This document shows, in pieces, positions 33,784 through 43,522 of a stretch of 64,000 nucleotides of DNA. The DNA is taken from NCBI RefSeq assembly GCF_000953635.1, contig NZ_LN614830.1, forward strand, positions 124,001 to 188,000. The letters are read 5' to 3'. The notes below the pieces were generated by a model, which made no database searches, was not told the DNA's origin, and was given only the letters and a program-made list of their open reading frames with translations. The stretch's first letter is position 1. Each line of letters opens with the position of its first letter. A program made the translations under genes and the position numbers. Origin of the DNA: Legionella micdadei. Its GTDB lineage: Bacteria > Pseudomonadota > Gammaproteobacteria > Legionellales > Legionellaceae.

Positions 33784-34233
33784 CTATGATTGCGATAACG
33801 TAATGATTCTATCTAAATGGTTTGAAAAATTTTGAATTTCCTTTCCGCTTAAAGTGTCTAATCCTCCTCGAATGAGCCCCGTTTCTCTTAGTGATTCATT
33901 GAAATGCCGCATTGTTAGAATTTGCTTAATATTGTTAGGGGTATACAGCATGCCGCGTGGAGTAAGGGCAAGAGCGCCTTTTGTAATAACCTCATCGGCT
34001 AAAACAATATCAGTGGTAATGACTAAATCTTTGGGCTCTATGTGGGTGATTATATATTTATCTGCCTTGTCAAACCCTGACTCTACTTGCACTCGCCTAA
34101 TTAAAGGTGAAGGAGGAATCGTCGCAAAATGATTTGCAACAATCATCACCCTCACAAGTCGCTTTACAGCGGCCCGAAATAAAATTTGTTTAATTGCCTT
34201 TGGGCAGGCATCACCATCAATCCAAATTACCAT
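33784..34233 (-). CDS. UPF0178 (YaiI/YqxD) family protein
   Basis: 149 residues. The start MVIWIDGDACPKAIKQ with paired Asp is the family hallmark, followed by the ADKYI, DLVITTDIVLADEVITKGA and a TPRG motif. The fold is PIN-like, suggesting a nuclease, but no activity is established. The ATG overlaps the preceding short frame by seven bases. Confidence 0.9.
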   Translation of the reverse strand: MVIWIDGDACPKAIKQILFRAAVKRLVRVMIVANHFATIPPSPLIRRVQVESGFDKADKYIITHIEPKDLVITTDIVLADEVITKGALALTPRGMLYTPNNIKQILTMRHFNESLRETGLIRGGLDTLSGKEIQNFSNHLDRIITLSQS

Positions 34234-34451
34234 AGCTTAATACTCTTAAAAAATCCGCTTGATTGTTTAATCAAAAAATTGCTTAGTTTACCTTCTCGTT
34301 TTAATGATTGTAATTCCCTATACTGATATTGACTGACCGCAATCGCGATTTCGTTGAGACGCAAGGGGCAAAAGTTGAAAATCAATTCTAATCCCTTTTG
34401 TCCACCAACTGTGGATTCCCAGCGAAAATTTTCCAATAACTGAGTCACCAC
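34227..34451 (-). CDS. Short unrecognised frame coupled to the YaiI gene
   Basis: 74 residues from a GTG with no SD. The protein looks globular (helical, FRWESTVGGQKGLELIF...). Its stop overlaps the YaiI start by seven bases, which suggests it is translated. The coding-like character continues upstream of the GTG without an ATG until a TGA, while a second overlapping frame (34318-34515) begins with ATG; a frameshift joining both is possible. Confidence is low. Confidence 0.35.
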   Translation of the reverse strand: MVTQLLENFRWESTVGGQKGLELIFNFCPLRLNEIAIAVSQYQYRELQSLKREGKLSNFLIKQSSGFFKSIKLW

Positions 34452-34641
34452 GTATTCGATGATTGCAAAAGTAACTGATTGACCTATTCAAATAAGGAGG
34501 ATCATTGTACTGCAATAATTGTCTAATTTAAGCCCTATTAGAGTATATTTTATCTATTTTACAACGACTTCGTAGGTGAATCTTGCGTATGGGAATAACT
34601 TCATCTAATGTAGAGGGATTCGTATAAAGTGGATTAAATTG

Positions 34642-35619
34642 ATGCGGCGTTTCTTATTGCTTCTTCTAGTACTAGTGCTATCGAGCTGTGCGCATCATCC
34701 ACAAATATTGCCTGCAACATTAAAGGGAAGAACAGAAGAATATGTTGTCCCGCCTTTTACTCAAGTTCGAGCCGAAGGGTTAATCAATGTGAGCTTGCAT
34801 ACCGGCTACAAAAACCCAAAAGTCATATTACATGGCGATCCCCGAGATTTAGTGGATGTTTTGATTGAAGTTAAGGATGGTCGTTTAAACATTAAAATTC
34901 CTAAAGGCCATCCTCACTATGGTGAAGTCACCGCGGAAGTTCGGGCTCATTTCCTAAACTCTTTTACTTACAAAGGAGAAGGGACTATCGGAGGGAGTAA
35001 TATCCATTCCAGTCTTCTTGATTTAAATATCGATAATTCAGGCCAGACTACATTGGGTGGTTATATTGTCCTGCGTAAGCTAAAAGCCAGTGGTGGGGGT
35101 AATATCCAGATTAGTGGAATTCATACTCAGTATTTACAATTGAATATCACGGGTAAAACTAAAGTCCAATTGGCTGGTGTCATTAATGTTTCTAAATTAA
35201 ATCTTGAAGGGGATGCTCTATTGAGCATGTATTGGATAAAAGCCCCGGTGTTATCCGTTTGCCAACGAGGCCGGTCTTTTATTCAGTTAGCCGGTGTTGT
35301 CGATAGACTGGATGTGGAGTTATGGGATTCTGCCCATTTTAATGGCCGATATTTACGCGCAAAAAGTGCTTTTGTCAAAACACATGATCGCTCCATCGCC
35401 GATTTAACGGCGACTAAACATCAGCACACATTAGCTACGGATGCCAGTGATATCTATTTTTATAAAGTTTCTCAGACTGCAGCAGATTTTATGGCGTATG
35501 CAGGTTCCGTACTCGATATGCGCGATTGGAATCGTCCCGATCTGAATGATTATACTCGGTATAACAGCCCAAGTTCAGCTCCAGGGGATATCCCCTTAAT
35601 TGCCGGTCTTTCGAAATAA
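34642..35619 (+). CDS. GIN-domain (DUF2807-like) lipoprotein
   Basis: 325 residues from ATG 34642 (a TTG codon directly precedes it). Residues 1-17 are a lipoprotein signal with the lipobox LVLSSC. The rest is rich in short repeating strands (TTLGGYIVLRKLKASGGGNIQISG, KVQLAGVINVSKLNLEGDA), as in the right-handed beta-helix of DUF2807 'head GIN' domains. It is probably outer-membrane anchored. Function unknown. No clear operon partner. Confidence 0.75.
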   Translation: MRRFLLLLLVLVLSSCAHHPQILPATLKGRTEEYVVPPFTQVRAEGLINVSLHTGYKNPKVILHGDPRDLVDVLIEVKDGRLNIKIPKGHPHYGEVTAEVRAHFLNSFTYKGEGTIGGSNIHSSLLDLNIDNSGQTTLGGYIVLRKLKASGGGNIQISGIHTQYLQLNITGKTKVQLAGVINVSKLNLEGDALLSMYWIKAPVLSVCQRGRSFIQLAGVVDRLDVELWDSAHFNGRYLRAKSAFVKTHDRSIADLTATKHQHTLATDASDIYFYKVSQTAADFMAYAGSVLDMRDWNRPDLNDYTRYNSPSSAPGDIPLIAGLSK

Positions 35620-35647
35620 CAAGAGCTCATTTCACCTACCCGGCTGC

Positions 35648-36442
35648 TTATCTTGCTGAATTTTGTTTTACACAAGAAAGGATTATCGATTGATCCCCAT
35701 CTAAAGGCAATACGTGCGCTGAATTAGGAAGCCAATGAATATTGATGTGATCTTTCTCAGCAAACCGATCGGCCACTCGCCATGAAGACACGACGAGGTC
35801 ATGACAACCAAGGAATAAATCAGTTGGACAGGTGGGAACAGTGAATTGAAATTGCTGAACTAAAGTCAGCATTTCGATGATCGTTGAAAGTGGCAGTTGC
35901 CTGTAAGCAATTTCGCAATTTTCCGAAGTGTATAAATTACCTGCTGCGGCACGCACTTTTCGGAAACCAAGCCAGCTTAATGTTTTTGCAAGCTTAACCG
36001 CATGGTTAAGGCCTAAGCGTAAATCGAGTGCGGGAGCTAATAAATAGAGATGATGTAGGCTAAATTTTGCGCTTAAATGGCAAGCCAAAATCCCACCCAA
36101 TGAAAGCCCCATGACATCTACTTCGGCAAATTGGTCGAGTAAAATTTCACAGGTCTCTTCAGTTTGCGCTAACCAATCATTTGCTTTTACTTTAGCAAAG
36201 GAATCAAGATTTTCGCCGTGACCTACCAAAACAGGACATAGGACTGCATCATAGTAAAGGACAAGGGAGGGCAGTAAAAGACGAAATACAGCCGGCGTAG
36301 AAGAAAAACCATGGAGCAATAATAAAGCACGATGAGTTTTATCATTACGCTGTTCGATAGGGGCCAGAAGAAAAGCATCTTGTTGGCTCAAAGTAAAAAG
36401 TTGTTTACCTTGGCGCATGCAACGAAAAGCATCAATGTTCAT
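35648..36442 (-). CDS. Alpha/beta hydrolase (carboxylesterase or monoacylglycerol lipase type)
   Basis: 264 residues from ATG 36442, which has AAGGGAA upstream; the longest frame would start at 36535 but has no SD. Seen are the oxyanion HGFSSTP, the nucleophile elbow GLSLGG, the acid Asp in FLGCHDLVV and the His in NSAHVLP. The pattern fits the EstD/monoacylglycerol-lipase-like family. Substrate unknown. Diverges from the acidic repeat protein. Confidence 0.85.
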   Translation of the reverse strand: MNIDAFRCMRQGKQLFTLSQQDAFLLAPIEQRNDKTHRALLLLHGFSSTPAVFRLLLPSLVLYYDAVLCPVLVGHGENLDSFAKVKANDWLAQTEETCEILLDQFAEVDVMGLSLGGILACHLSAKFSLHHLYLLAPALDLRLGLNHAVKLAKTLSWLGFRKVRAAAGNLYTSENCEIAYRQLPLSTIIEMLTLVQQFQFTVPTCPTDLFLGCHDLVVSSWRVADRFAEKDHINIHWLPNSAHVLPLDGDQSIILSCVKQNSAR

Positions 36443-36717
36443 AAATTCCCTTTGAATAAAAATTTTGCAAATTTTCTGTAAATAAAACATATCGGCGACT
36501 TCTAATGTCGCTAGTTTGCTATGATGAGAATACAATGATCTAAGCAGACAAAATAGTCATAATATTAACAATAGTCTAGTATGTATTTTAATGAGTATTG
36601 ACTAGCATAAATCATAATAATTTAAATGCTTAATAAAGGAAAAACGTTTAATTCATTAAAGTAGCACTCATTCATTGTGCTATCTTTATATTAATATGCA
36701 GTAATAAAGGTGGTCAT

Positions 36718-37668
36718 ATGGTTGATTCAAAAGGTGGCGGTGATAAAAAGCAAAAAGATCCAGCACCCAATCCGGGTGCTGGGGCTCAGAAGGGGCCAGC
36801 GCCAAATCAAGCTCAGGTAAAAGATGCACAACCACAAAAGGCAAAAAAAGAAAGCCCTAAGCCCAAACCCCAGCAGCAACAACAGCAGCAAAAAAAATCA
36901 GAGCATGCTGCTAGTGAGAATGATGATTGGGCAGTATCACAGTACAAATCATTCATGAGAATGCATGAGGCTGTAAAGGATATGGATAATATCTTTTATA
37001 CAGCAGGAAAAATGGCTTTCCAGAAAATTAAAGAAAAGATTAGTGGTAAGGATGAAAAAGAAGAACCGGAACAAAAGAAAGGACATGACCGAAAGGCTAT
37101 TCCAAAATCAGATAACACAGATGATGCGTTTAAAAGCCCAGATCCCCAGACATTAAATCTCGGTTCTACTAAGAAAGAGCCGAAAATGAGTTCTGGAAAG
37201 ATGGAGACAATGGGGAGCCAAGAGCAGACTGAGGAGAGCCAAGAATCTTCTGATAACGAATACGAGGGGATTCAGGAGATGTTTCAGGAAGACTCCCCTG
37301 ACAGCCAAGAATCTTCTGATAATGAATATGAGGGGATTCAGGAGATGTTTCAGGAAGACTCCCCTGACAGCCAAGAATCTTCTGATAATGAATACGAGGG
37401 GATTCAGGAGATGTTTCAAGAAGACTCCCCTGACACCCAAGAATCTTCTGATAATGAATACGAAGGGATTCAGGAGATGTTTCAGGAGGATACTGATGAT
37501 TTTGAATTGGAAGACTCCACTGAAGAGACAAATTCAATGGAGGGCTTAGAGTCTGCGAATGATTCATCTTATGATCAGGCTGCCCAGAGTAATAATGAGG
37601 CAACAGAAACAGCGACTGCAGATGCCAGTGCTTCAGCTGCGCCAAGTATGGGGGGCGGTGGAGAGTAA
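36718..37668 (+). CDS. Acidic repeat protein, candidate Dot/Icm effector
   Basis: 316 residues starting from an ATG with AAAGGTGG upstream. No domain is recognised. Residues 1-60 are Lys/Pro/Gln-rich, including a Gln7 run; residues ~70-105 could be helical; residues 174-261 are four 22-residue repeats with core ESSDNEYEGIQEMFQED; the end is Ser/Glu/Ala-rich and finishes GGGGE. It lacks a signal peptide. The acidic C-terminal portion resembles type IVB effectors. Each repeat presents a Tyr in acidic surroundings (NEYEGI), similar to sites used by host tyrosine kinases. Confidence 0.7.
   Translation: MVDSKGGGDKKQKDPAPNPGAGAQKGPAPNQAQVKDAQPQKAKKESPKPKPQQQQQQQKKSEHAASENDDWAVSQYKSFMRMHEAVKDMDNIFYTAGKMAFQKIKEKISGKDEKEEPEQKKGHDRKAIPKSDNTDDAFKSPDPQTLNLGSTKKEPKMSSGKMETMGSQEQTEESQESSDNEYEGIQEMFQEDSPDSQESSDNEYEGIQEMFQEDSPDSQESSDNEYEGIQEMFQEDSPDTQESSDNEYEGIQEMFQEDTDDFELEDSTEETNSMEGLESANDSSYDQAAQSNNEATETATADASASAAPSMGGGGE
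37237..37500 (+). repeat. Four 66-bp tandem repeats
   Basis: Units start at 37237, 37303, 37369 and 37435. The first three differ only at silent positions; the fourth diverges at both ends (SQ to TQ, SPD to TDD). This points to recent duplication under coding constraint. Confidence 0.95.
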
Positions 37669-37710
37669 AGGAGGAGTCTAAGGTAGACTCAACCTTTAGT
37701 TCGAGAATCT

Positions 37711-38727
37711 TTATCTCCCTTCTAATAGCTTATGCGGTAGACTTTCCAATCGGCCAGCTTGCGTAACTATAACATAATCCAATTTACGCTGTAGCTCGCT
37801 GATTGTGTCCGCCCCTGCGTATGTCAAACCTGATCGCAAACCACCGATGATATCAGCAATAATTGCATCTTGTGTGTCACGGTAAGAGACCTCTGTTGCC
37901 ACTCCTTCAGCTGTTTTCCATTCTTGCATTTGCCCTAAAAATTCCTCTTGTGCTTCGCGTGATGCCATCCCTCGATAACGTTTGACTTGGCGACCATCTT
38001 CTTTAGTAATCACTTCGCCAGGGGTGGGGTCGGTACCCGCTAACATCCCGCCAATCATGACAAAATCAGCGCCAAAAGCGAGTGCTTTAACAATGTCTCC
38101 GGAGGTACGAATACCACCATCCGCAACAATTGAGCGATCGGAACGGGCACAATCTTGAATGCAAGTCAGCATGGGGATTCCAAACCCGGTTTTGATGCGG
38201 GTACTACACACCGACCCCCCGCCAATGCCTGCTTTAATGATGTCAGCGCCACAAGAAGCAAGGTAATCAGCACCGGCATAAGTGGCTACATTTCCTGCCA
38301 TAATACAGCGGCTTCCGAGCATTTTTCTTAAACTTTTTAACGTCTTACCCACGTATTTTGCATGGCCGTGAGCGACATCCACACAAAAGAAATCTGCTCC
38401 GGCATCGCGAAGTGCTTCTGCCCGTTGTAATTCTGTATCGGTACAACCAACGGAGACAAAGACCTGGCCTATGCAGCGTTTAAATTCCTTAATGTTATCT
38501 TCGATGCTTAAAAAACGGTGTAAAGCGCCGATACCGCCTTTGCTATGCATGAAATTAGCCATTTTGCTCTCGGTGATTGTATCCATATTGGAACTGATCA
38601 CGGGCAATTGAACTTTAAGCTTACCTAGCCGGTCTGCCATGCTGATGTCGACTACACGCCTGGATTCATGATGATTATAAGCAGGAACTAGCAAAACATC
38701 ATCGAAAGTGATGGCATGGTTGTTCAT
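37711..38727 (-). CDS. guaC: GMP reductase
   Basis: A 338-residue TIM barrel related to IMP dehydrogenase but without CBS domains. Motifs are the N-terminal [21 protein letters not shown], the catalytic-Cys loop [21 protein letters not shown], and [10 protein letters not shown]. It converts GMP to IMP and ammonia with NADPH, linking guanine and adenine pools. SD is GAGGATC. It lies 76 bp downstream of phoH. Confidence 0.93.
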   Translation of the reverse strand: MNNHAITFDDVLLVPAYNHHESRRVVDISMADRLGKLKVQLPVISSNMDTITESKMANFMHSKGGIGALHRFLSIEDNIKEFKRCIGQVFVSVGCTDTELQRAEALRDAGADFFCVDVAHGHAKYVGKTLKSLRKMLGSRCIMAGNVATYAGADYLASCGADIIKAGIGGGSVCSTRIKTGFGIPMLTCIQDCARSDRSIVADGGIRTSGDIVKALAFGADFVMIGGMLAGTDPTPGEVITKEDGRQVKRYRGMASREAQEEFLGQMQEWKTAEGVATEVSYRDTQDAIIADIIGGLRSGLTYAGADTISELQRKLDYVIVTQAGRLESLPHKLLEGR

Positions 38728-38803
38728 GTTGATCCTCTTTAAAAAAGCACAGTTATTGAGCAGGTATTATATAGTTATTAGCTAAAACATCCAGATAAGT
38801 TAA

Positions 38804-40207
38804 CTATAAATGCTCTGCAGCATAGTAAGCCAATCGCGAGCGTTCTCCCCTTGTTAATGTCATGTGAGCGCTGTGTTGCCAATGTTTAAACCGATCCACA
38901 GCAAAGGTTAAACCAGAGGTTGTTTCAGTTAAGTAAGGTGTGTCAATTTGCTTTATGTCGCCCAAGCAAATGATTTTGCTGCCAGGACCAGCACGCGTAA
39001 CGAGCGTTTTGATTTGTTTGGAAGTTAAATTCTGAGCTTCGTCAATAATTAGAAAACGGTTTAAGAAAGTTCGGCCGCGCATGAAATTTAACGAGCGAAT
39101 TTTAATTTTATTTTGCAACAAGTCTTGCGTTGCTCCCCGACCAAAGCTCCCTCCTTCTTGTGAGCTATGGAGAACTTCTAAATTATCCATTAAAGCACCC
39201 ATCCAAGGGGTCATTTTCTCTTCTTCTGTGCCCGGTAGAAAACCGATGTCTTCACCAACAGGGATGGTCACTCTTGTCATTAAAATTTCGCTATAACGGT
39301 TTTGATCCAACACCTGTGTTAATCCTGCAGCAATAGTCAAAAGGGTTTTACCTGTCCCTGCAGAACCTTGGAGCGTGACAAAATCAATGTCGGGATCAAG
39401 AAGGAGGTTGAGCGCAAAATTTTGTTCACGATTACGGGCATTAATGCCCCATACAGAATGTTTGGAGTGGGTATAATCGCGAGCCAGTTGTACTACAACA
39501 CTGCCTTCGACAATCTCCTTTACAATGGCTTGGAATTGATTATCATGGGTGCTAATGCAATCGTTGTAATTCCATTGGTTGGTCAATGGACCACTGATGC
39601 GGTAGAAGGTTTTACCGTTCTCTTTCCAGGCCTCCATGTCTTTACTATGCGTATCCCAAAAATCATTCTCTAAAAGATGCAATCCGCTGTGCAAGAGATT
39701 AACATCATCTAACACTTTGTCGTTATAATAATCCTCCGCAGGAATGCCGAGGATACCTGCTTTAATTCGCAAGTTAATGTCTTTGGAGATAATGATCACT
39801 TGCCGCTCGGGGTATTTTTTTTGTAGCCCTAGCGCAGTAGCAAGAAGGGTGTTATCCGCTTTATGCCCAGGTAAAGAAGTGGGACGAAGCTGCTCAAATT
39901 CATCCGTTTGAAAAAACAAACGGCCACTACTTTTTATTTTTTCAGAAGCTAAAAAACTCGGGATGGGTAAACCCGCTACAATTTCCTGATGGGTTGCATT
40001 GCTCATTAATTCAACCAGCATTCGGTTGGTTTGCCGCACGTTGCGGGCTACTTCAGAAAGTCCAGTCTTGTGGGCATCCAATTCCTCAAGGACAACCATT
40101 GGCAAATAAATATCGTGCTCTTCAAAACGAAAGATAGCAGTAGGGTCATGCATTAGGATATTAGTATCCAGTACAAAAAGCTTAACCCCTGTTTTATTGT
40201 TGTCCAT
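38804..40207 (-). CDS. phoH: PIN-PhoH domain ATPase (YlaK type)
   Basis: 467 residues. Residues 1-150 are a PIN nuclease domain with acidic residues in VLDTNILMHD, VVLEELD and KDINLRIKA. The C-terminal half is the PhoH ATPase: Walker A GSAGTGKT and Walker B FLIIDEAQNLT, then the TRAGPGSKIICLGD motif. Such PIN-PhoH fusions are thought to unwind and cleave RNA. It is transcribed from the 40208-40506 interval. Confidence 0.93.
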   Translation of the reverse strand: MDNNKTGVKLFVLDTNILMHDPTAIFRFEEHDIYLPMVVLEELDAHKTGLSEVARNVRQTNRMLVELMSNATHQEIVAGLPIPSFLASEKIKSSGRLFFQTDEFEQLRPTSLPGHKADNTLLATALGLQKKYPERQVIIISKDINLRIKAGILGIPAEDYYNDKVLDDVNLLHSGLHLLENDFWDTHSKDMEAWKENGKTFYRISGPLTNQWNYNDCISTHDNQFQAIVKEIVEGSVVVQLARDYTHSKHSVWGINARNREQNFALNLLLDPDIDFVTLQGSAGTGKTLLTIAAGLTQVLDQNRYSEILMTRVTIPVGEDIGFLPGTEEEKMTPWMGALMDNLEVLHSSQEGGSFGRGATQDLLQNKIKIRSLNFMRGRTFLNRFLIIDEAQNLTSKQIKTLVTRAGPGSKIICLGDIKQIDTPYLTETTSGLTFAVDRFKHWQHSAHMTLTRGERSRLAYYAAEHL

Positions 40208-40305
40208 GCATTCACCTTTAAGCCAAATTAATCATTGTGATGACGCCTGCAAACTCCGTCAAGCATTATTCCTGCCAGATATTCGGATAATAAAATGGAA
40301 AGTGA

Positions 40306-40333
40306 CTCGCCATGTCATCCCGAGCATGGCGAG
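40306..40333. repeat. 9-bp inverted repeat between phoH and bcp
   Basis: CTCGCCATG (40306-40314) and CATGGCGAG (40325-40333) pair exactly around a 10-base loop that contains TCATCCCGAG. The 299-bp interval 40208-40506 holds no other gene; this hairpin could be a 3' structure of bcp (minus strand) or a dispersed repeat. Confidence 0.45.
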
Positions 40334-40506
40334 GGATTGTAAGCAATCGAACTCATCGAATTAATGGGTAAATTGAGTTTTTGGTTTCTCGAGTGTGTGC
40401 AAAACCCTTTGTTTGAGCTGCTTTTCTTCCCTTGAAGTATTTCATGATTCTAAAAAGGCAATAGTGAAATCCAAGGTGACTTAAATATTCTGTGCTTTTA
40501 TGCCCT

Positions 40507-40971
40507 TTATTTCTGCAAATCTTTCAAGGTCTGAATTACCTCAGCCACATGTCCTTTAACATTCACCTTTCGCCATTCATGACGCAAAACACCCTTTGGA
40601 TCAATAAGAAACGTACTGCGCTCAATTCCGCGCACCTGCTTCCCATACATTGATTTCATCTTAATGACATCAAATAATTGGCAAAGCGTCTCTTCTTGAT
40701 CGCTGATTAATTCAAAAGGGAATTGCTGTTTACATTTAAAATTTTCGTGCGATTTTAAACTATCCCGGGAAACGCCAAGTACCTCAGCATTAAGTCTTTG
40801 AATTTGCTGGTAAGCATCACGAAAATCCTGACCTTCAGTAGTACATCCAGGTGTTGAATCCTTTGGGTAAAAATACAAGATTAACCACCTGCCTTTATAA
40901 TCATTCAAATCAGCTTGCAAATTATTTGTTGCGCTAAAGGTTTGAGAAGTGATTTGGTCGCCAGGTTTCAT
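40507..40971 (-). CDS. bcp: Thiol peroxidase of the Bcp/PrxQ family
   Basis: 154 residues. Peroxidatic Cys in FYPKDSTPGCTTEGQDFRD. The resolving Cys found five residues later in E. coli-type Bcp is absent (Gln at that place); other Cys occur in NFKCKQQF and ETLCQLF and may serve. It reduces hydroperoxides with thioredoxin. The ATG has an AGGAGG SD. It diverges from smpB. Confidence 0.93.
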   Translation of the reverse strand: MKPGDQITSQTFSATNNLQADLNDYKGRWLILYFYPKDSTPGCTTEGQDFRDAYQQIQRLNAEVLGVSRDSLKSHENFKCKQQFPFELISDQEETLCQLFDVIKMKSMYGKQVRGIERSTFLIDPKGVLRHEWRKVNVKGHVAEVIQTLKDLQK

Positions 40972-41044
40972 AGTCGCCTCCTAAGGATTAATAGAGTGAT
41001 CCTAGAGGAAAATAGAGAATTTAGCCAATGCTGGAACTTACATG

Positions 41045-41050
41045 TATAAT
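41045..41050 (+). promoter_or_regulatory. Candidate -10 box for smpB
   Basis: TATAAT (41045-41050) lies about 40 bases before the smpB ATG, with TTAGCC at 41021-41026 as a weak -35 (18-base spacing). This argues that the upstream in-frame ATG at 41042, which overlaps the box, is not the start. Confidence 0.5.
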
Positions 41051-41089
41051 TACCCTCTTTTAGATTTAAAAATTGATTCCAGGGTGGTC

Positions 41090-41554
41090 ATGACGCATAA
41101 GCAAAATACCAACATTGTCATCAATAAAAAGGCCCACTTTGACTATTTCATCGAAGATGAATACGAGGCTGGTTTAGTTCTTGAGGGTTGGGAAGTAAAA
41201 AGTTTGCGCGCAGGCAAAATAAACTTATCCGATGCTCATGTGATCATCAAGCATGGCGAGGCTTTTTTGTTGGGGGCACAAATTCAACCGTTGCCCACTG
41301 CAGCGACTCATCTTTTTCCAGATGCAAATCGAACCCGTAAGCTATTACTTAATCGGCGCGAGTTAAACCATTTAATAGGGAGTGTAGAGCGTCAAGGCTA
41401 CACATTAGTTCCGCTATCGCTTTATTGGAAGAACAATCGTGTTAAAGCAAAAATCGCCTTAGCGAAGGGTAAAAAAACCCACGATAAGCGGGACACAATT
41501 AAGGATAGGGATTGGCAGCGTGACCGTGCGCGGATCATGAAAAAACAGGGCTAA
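41090..41554 (+). CDS. smpB: SsrA-binding protein SmpB
   Basis: 154 residues from ATG 41090, with AGGGTGG upstream. It has [17 protein letters not shown], the [11 protein letters not shown] motif, LLLNRREL and the basic C-terminal tail [18 protein letters not shown], which reads the empty mRNA channel in trans-translation. It delivers tmRNA to stalled ribosomes. The tmRNA gene is not in the window. Confidence 0.96.
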   Translation: MTHKQNTNIVINKKAHFDYFIEDEYEAGLVLEGWEVKSLRAGKINLSDAHVIIKHGEAFLLGAQIQPLPTAATHLFPDANRTRKLLLNRRELNHLIGSVERQGYTLVPLSLYWKNNRVKAKIALAKGKKTHDKRDTIKDRDWQRDRARIMKKQG

Positions 41555-41674
41555 GGTTTGTTGCCTTTCTGATTGGGTGTTAGTTTCTATTGGTTGTGGC
41601 ATAATCTGTCAAATTTTACGAATTCATTACCGGTATTCTACACTGTGAATATCAGGTGATATAAAGGAGTAAAC

Positions 41675-43489
41675 ATGTGTGGGATCATAGGAGCAACATC
41701 ACAACGCGATATCTCTAAAATCTTACTCGAAGGATTGAGACGCCTGGAATACCGAGGCTACGACTCGGCGGGTATTGCAGTCATTGATGCAACAGGCCAT
41801 TTAAAACGCATTAGGATACAGGGTAAAGTTCAAGCATTAGCTGATGCAATGCGAGAAACTGCTATTGCGGGTACGGTTGGCATTGCCCATACCCGTTGGG
41901 CTACGCATGGAAAACCATGTGAAGAGAACGCACATCCACACATGTCACATAACGAAATTGCTGTAGTTCATAATGGTATTATTGAGAATCATGATGCCTT
42001 ACGCCTGAAATTAGAGCAGGCAGGTTATACGTTTACTTCCGAGACCGATACAGAAGTTGCCGCTCATCTTATTCATTACTATTATCAGCAGCATGAAGAT
42101 TTGTTACGTGCCGTGCAAGATGCTGCGCTTGAAATGCATGGTGCTTTTGCGTTGGGGGTGATTCACCAACAACGGCTGCAGGAAATTGTAGCTGTGCGCA
42201 AAGGGAGCCCTTTAGTTGTTGGATTAGGAATCGATGAGCAATTCATTGCTTCAGATGCCCTAGCGTTACGATCATTCGCTCAATCCGTCCTTTACCTTGA
42301 GGAAGGCGATAGTGTACTTCTTGACAATAAAAAAATTCGCGTGTTCGATGCAGCGCGGCAACCTGTAGAACGCAAAATTTATCCCCTTAACAACGACAGC
42401 CAAGACATAGGCAAAGGGCCTTACCGTCATTTCATGCTAAAAGAAATTTACGAACAAGGTAAGGTACTGGCGGATACCTTAGAAGGGCGGATCAAGAGCC
42501 AAGAGGTACTTCGCTCCAGTTTTGGTGAGCGTGCTGCCTCTATTTTTAATCAAGTAAAGCAGATCCACATTGTTGCATGCGGTACCAGTTATCACGCAGG
42601 TTTAGTTGCTCGGTATTGGCTCGAATCATTGACCGGCCTACCCACTTTTGTGGAAATTGCCAGCGAATATCGCTACCGTGACGTGGTTGTTATTGATAAC
42701 ACGCTGTTTATTACTGTCTCGCAATCAGGAGAGACTGCAGATACACTCGCGGCCCTGCGTAAAGCCAAAGAGAAGAATTATCTCGCTAGTTTAGCGATTT
42801 GTAATGTGGCTACCAGTACATTAGTCCGGGAAGCAGATTGTGTATTTTTAACCCGTGCAGGGGTTGAAATTGGGGTTGCGTCAACAAAAGCGTTTACGAC
42901 CCAACTTGCTGCTTTCCTTATGCTCGCAGTGGCTCTTTGTAAAGACAAACGCGCTGAAAAGGTTTTGGCTCAGTTACAAGAATTACCTGCTTGCTGTGAG
43001 CGCGTTTTAAAAATGAGCGAGGAAATTAAGTCGTTAGCAGCCACCTTTGTGAATAAAGAACATGCGCTCTTTTTAGGTCGAGGCGTGCAGTATCCTGTGG
43101 CTTTAGAGGGTGCATTAAAATTAAAAGAAATTTCCTATATTCATGCAGAGGCCTATCCAGCCGGTGAACTAAAGCACGGCCCCCTTGCTTTAGTCGATAA
43201 AAAAATGCCGGTTATCGCAATTGCACCCAATGATGAACTCCTCGACAAGTTAAAATCAAATTTGCATGAAGTGAGTGCACGCGGCGGCCAATTAATTGTT
43301 TTTGTTGATGATTCAAAAGCTTGGCCGCCGAATGGTGCGCATATGATTCATGTTCCTACTTGTGGTCAATGGATAGCTCCAATCATTTATACGATCCCAT
43401 TGCAGCTATTGGCCTATCATGTTGCTGTTGCCAAAGGAACTGATGTGGATCAACCAAGGAATTTAGCTAAGTCTGTGACCGTTGAATAA
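41675..43489 (+). CDS. glmS: Glucosamine-6-phosphate synthase (isomerising)
   Basis: 604 residues. The N-terminal class II glutamine amidotransferase domain starts MCGIIG, whose Cys becomes the N-terminal nucleophile after Met removal, and has HTRWATHG. Two SIS domains (HIVACGTSYHAG and SQSGETADTLAAL; FLGRGVQYPVALEGALKLKE) and the terminal AKSVTVE complete the enzyme. It makes glucosamine-6-phosphate for peptidoglycan and LPS. SD is AAAGGAG. No ribozyme-like leader is seen upstream. Confidence 0.97.
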   Translation: MCGIIGATSQRDISKILLEGLRRLEYRGYDSAGIAVIDATGHLKRIRIQGKVQALADAMRETAIAGTVGIAHTRWATHGKPCEENAHPHMSHNEIAVVHNGIIENHDALRLKLEQAGYTFTSETDTEVAAHLIHYYYQQHEDLLRAVQDAALEMHGAFALGVIHQQRLQEIVAVRKGSPLVVGLGIDEQFIASDALALRSFAQSVLYLEEGDSVLLDNKKIRVFDAARQPVERKIYPLNNDSQDIGKGPYRHFMLKEIYEQGKVLADTLEGRIKSQEVLRSSFGERAASIFNQVKQIHIVACGTSYHAGLVARYWLESLTGLPTFVEIASEYRYRDVVVIDNTLFITVSQSGETADTLAALRKAKEKNYLASLAICNVATSTLVREADCVFLTRAGVEIGVASTKAFTTQLAAFLMLAVALCKDKRAEKVLAQLQELPACCERVLKMSEEIKSLAATFVNKEHALFLGRGVQYPVALEGALKLKEISYIHAEAYPAGELKHGPLALVDKKMPVIAIAPNDELLDKLKSNLHEVSARGGQLIVFVDDSKAWPPNGAHMIHVPTCGQWIAPIIYTIPLQLLAYHVAVAKGTDVDQPRNLAKSVTVE

Positions 43490-43522
43490 AGATCACTTAT
43501 CAGGGCTGCTGGCTGAAATGGA

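Noticed and set aside
37153..37645. Minus-strand frames opposite the acidic repeat protein
   Set aside because: Repeat shadows; the plus strand has an SD and a coherent product.
41042..41089. Upstream in-frame ATG for smpB
   Set aside because: It overlaps a TATAAT box and precedes the conserved SmpB start; ATG 41090 has an SD.
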